Assembly (NCBI GenBank): GCA_903932385.1
Contig: CAIZGA010000251.1
Location: forward strand, 1 to 5,910
Direction: 5' to 3'
Source of the DNA: an uncultured Acidobacteriota bacterium
GTDB lineage: Bacteria > Acidobacteriota > Terriglobia > Terriglobales > Acidobacteriaceae
Length of the DNA: 5,910 bases
Made by a program: the position numbers and the translations under genes. Below, piece after piece: positions 4,708 through 5,910 of this stretch (positions within the stretch are counted from its first letter, which is position 1; each line of letters opens with the position of its first letter). The notes beneath the pieces were generated by a model, which was not told the DNA's origin, did not search any database, and was given only the letters and a program-made list of their open reading frames with translations.

Positions 4708-5910
4708 ATGGAGAAGGGCGTAGAGGAATATCAAACCAACGGTATGTCAACGCAGCCTGATTCTGCGCGTGGGCAGCGATTGCTGTTGTTTGTGTTGGGC
4801 AGCCTGGCAGTGGCATATCTGCTGCCGTGGCTGGTGTATCACGCGGCGCATCTCGGCACGCCTGAAACCATCAAGCTGATGGTGGCGGACTTCTGGCACC
4901 TGCGGCAGGGGACGGATTCCTGGCTGCCGATGATGCAGTCGCTCGATTTTTTCCGCGACCATCCCACAGCACCGATTTACAGCGCGCATCTTTATGACAC
5001 GCTCATCTATCCGCTTACGAGTTTGCTGCCGCTACTCGGCCTGCGCAAGTTGGGAGTGAACGATCCGCTGATGCTGCGTCTGCTGGCGGCGGGCAGCGTG
5101 TTGGCGGTGATGGGCATCGGCATGGTTACGCTGGCGATGGGCCGACGTCTGTTGGCAGCGCGTGGCACGCGGCTGGATTGGCAGACCGTGGTTGGCGTGA
5201 TGCTGGCCTGCCTCACCAGCTATCCGCTGCTGAAGGGATACCAGCAGGGCAACGCGCAGACATTTCTTTCCTTCGGCTTTGCACTGCTGATGTATCTGTG
5301 GGTGAGCGGCCGTGAGCGTGCCGGTGGTGTAGTGGCGGCGATGCTGGCGCTGGTCAAGCCGCAGTTTGTGCTGCTGCTGTTGTGGATGGCTTTGCGCAAA
5401 CGCTGGGGCGCGCTGTGGAGTGCGCTGGCCTGCGCGGGCGTGTTGGGCGCGGCAGCGGTGGCGGTCTTCGGCGTGCGAAATAATCTGGACTACCTCGGCG
5501 TGCTCAGCAGCCTGAGCCATAAAGCGCAATCGCACTTCGCCAACCAATCCATGTTCGGCACGCTGAACCGCATGGTCTTCAACGGAGAAAATCTCGGCTA
5601 TCATCCGTACGTCTACACGCCGTACATCGCGTGGATTTACTGGGCAACGGTGGCCACGGCGTTGCTGCTGATGACGGCGGTGCTCGTCTTTCCGTGGGGC
5701 AGGCTGCGCGGTACCGCGGCGGACCTGGGCGCAATGGGAATTATTTCTGTCGCCTCATCGCCAATGGCATGGGAACACCACTACGGCATTCTCTTCGCGG
5801 TGTTGGCGTGGGCGTGGTTTGCGTATGGCTCACAACAGCAGCAGAGGCCGTGGCTGCTGGCGGCGTGCGGCTTTCTCACGCTGAATTTTCTCAGTGCGTT
5901 CAATCTGCTG
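4708..5910 (+). CDS. GT87/DUF2029-type polytopic membrane glycosyltransferase (3' end outside window)
   Basis: An uninterrupted frame of 401 codons runs off the right edge without a stop. The product is a multi-spanning membrane protein of the GT-C fold, matching the GT87 (DUF2029) family, whose known members are polyprenyl-phosphate-sugar-dependent transferases acting on the outer face of the membrane (for example mycobacterial PimE). After a short polar tail (1-22) come a first membrane helix (about 24-44), a large loop with Asp61, Asp70 and Asp80 ending TAPIY (87-91), and LYDTLIYPLTSLLPLL (95-110). The sequence KGYQQGNAQTFLSFGFALL (176-194) resembles the family's GQ.N.....L.L block, LALVKPQFVLLLLW (213-226) its K..P block, and ANQSMFGTLNRM (278-289) its NQS..G...R block. 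SSPMAWEHHY (350-359) matches the SP.sWdHHy signature. About nine hydrophobic segments are visible. It diverges from the TonB-family gene. The acceptor and sugar donor are unknown; which loop Asp is catalytic cannot be settled here. Confidence 0.87.
   Translation, partial: MEKGVEEYQTNGMSTQPDSARGQRLLLFVLGSLAVAYLLPWLVYHAAHLGTPETIKLMVADFWHLRQGTDSWLPMMQSLDFFRDHPTAPIYSAHLYDTLIYPLTSLLPLLGLRKLGVNDPLMLRLLAAGSVLAVMGIGMVTLAMGRRLLAARGTRLDWQTVVGVMLACLTSYPLLKGYQQGNAQTFLSFGFALLMYLWVSGRERAGGVVAAMLALVKPQFVLLLLWMALRKRWGALWSALACAGVLGAAAVAVFGVRNNLDYLGVLSSLSHKAQSHFANQSMFGTLNRMVFNGENLGYHPYVYTPYIAWIYWATVATALLLMTAVLVFPWGRLRGTAADLGAMGIISVASSPMAWEHHYGILFAVLAWAWFAYGSQQQQRPWLLAACGFLTLNFLSAFNLL

Noticed and set aside
4433..4723. 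Plus-strand open frame (96 codons) spanning the start of the TonB-family gene and the intergenic region
   Set aside because: It overlaps the TonB signal-anchor coding strand, has no ribosome site and no recognisable motif, and runs through the symmetric repeats and the GT87 start.
4516..4734. Minus-strand open frame (72 codons) covering the divergent intergenic region
   Set aside because: No family resemblance and no convincing ribosome site. It overlaps both flanking gene starts and the dyad.
5032..5604. Minus-strand open frame (190 codons) inside the glycosyltransferase region
   Set aside because: Gln/His/Arg-rich product with no domain. The opposite strand carries an uninterrupted 401-codon membrane protein with family motifs.

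Overview
The window looks like chromosomal DNA of a Gram-negative bacterium. An outer-membrane efflux channel, a periplasmic adaptor and a TonB-type protein all imply a double envelope. The short TonB protein, with its "V.PVYP.lA...R.QGTV.iqaiI...G.i....v.sGpp.L..aAldAVrqarY.P..lNG..v.v.TtI.i.F.L" C-terminal domain, and the moderately GC-rich genome are reminiscent of Acidobacteriota (Terriglobia/Acidobacteriaceae type). That assignment is inference from recalled family resemblance, not from a search.

Layout: (1) Positions 1-2692, + strand, hold a two-gene efflux operon: a TolC-like outer-membrane channel entering from the left edge, then an EmrA/HlyD-type membrane fusion protein starting at a GTG 1 base after the channel's stop. 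A strong intrinsic terminator at 2736-2779 closes the transcript. No inner-membrane pump gene follows. (2) Positions 2828-3799, + strand, encode a DedA/VTT membrane domain fused to a C-terminal rhodanese domain. (3) Positions 3822-4523, - strand, encode a TonB-family protein convergent with the DedA-rhodanese gene, with only 22 bases between the stops. (4) Positions 4524-4707 form a divergent intergenic region with a near-perfect 22-bp dyad inside a larger nested inverted repeat, flanked by two GTTGCAA direct repeats. (5) From 4708 to the right edge, + strand, an uninterrupted frame encodes a polytopic membrane glycosyltransferase of the GT87/DUF2029 (GT-C) type, cut by the window end.

The theme is the cell envelope: export of small molecules (channel plus adaptor), a membrane protein of the DedA lipid-scramblase superfamily joined to a sulfurtransferase-like domain, a TonB-type energy coupler, and a polyprenyl-linked-sugar-type glycosyltransferase. 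The genes are not one pathway. Only the first two are clearly co-transcribed, and the TonB and GT87 genes share a divergent control region.

I see no RNA genes, CRISPR array, insertion sequence or phage genes. I do not claim a wholly new system. The points most worth a second look are the Gln in place of the otherwise essential TonB transmembrane His, the DedA domain that lacks three of the four classical charged residues while carrying a rhodanese with a C-x-C active loop, and the nested dyad between tonB and the glycosyltransferase.
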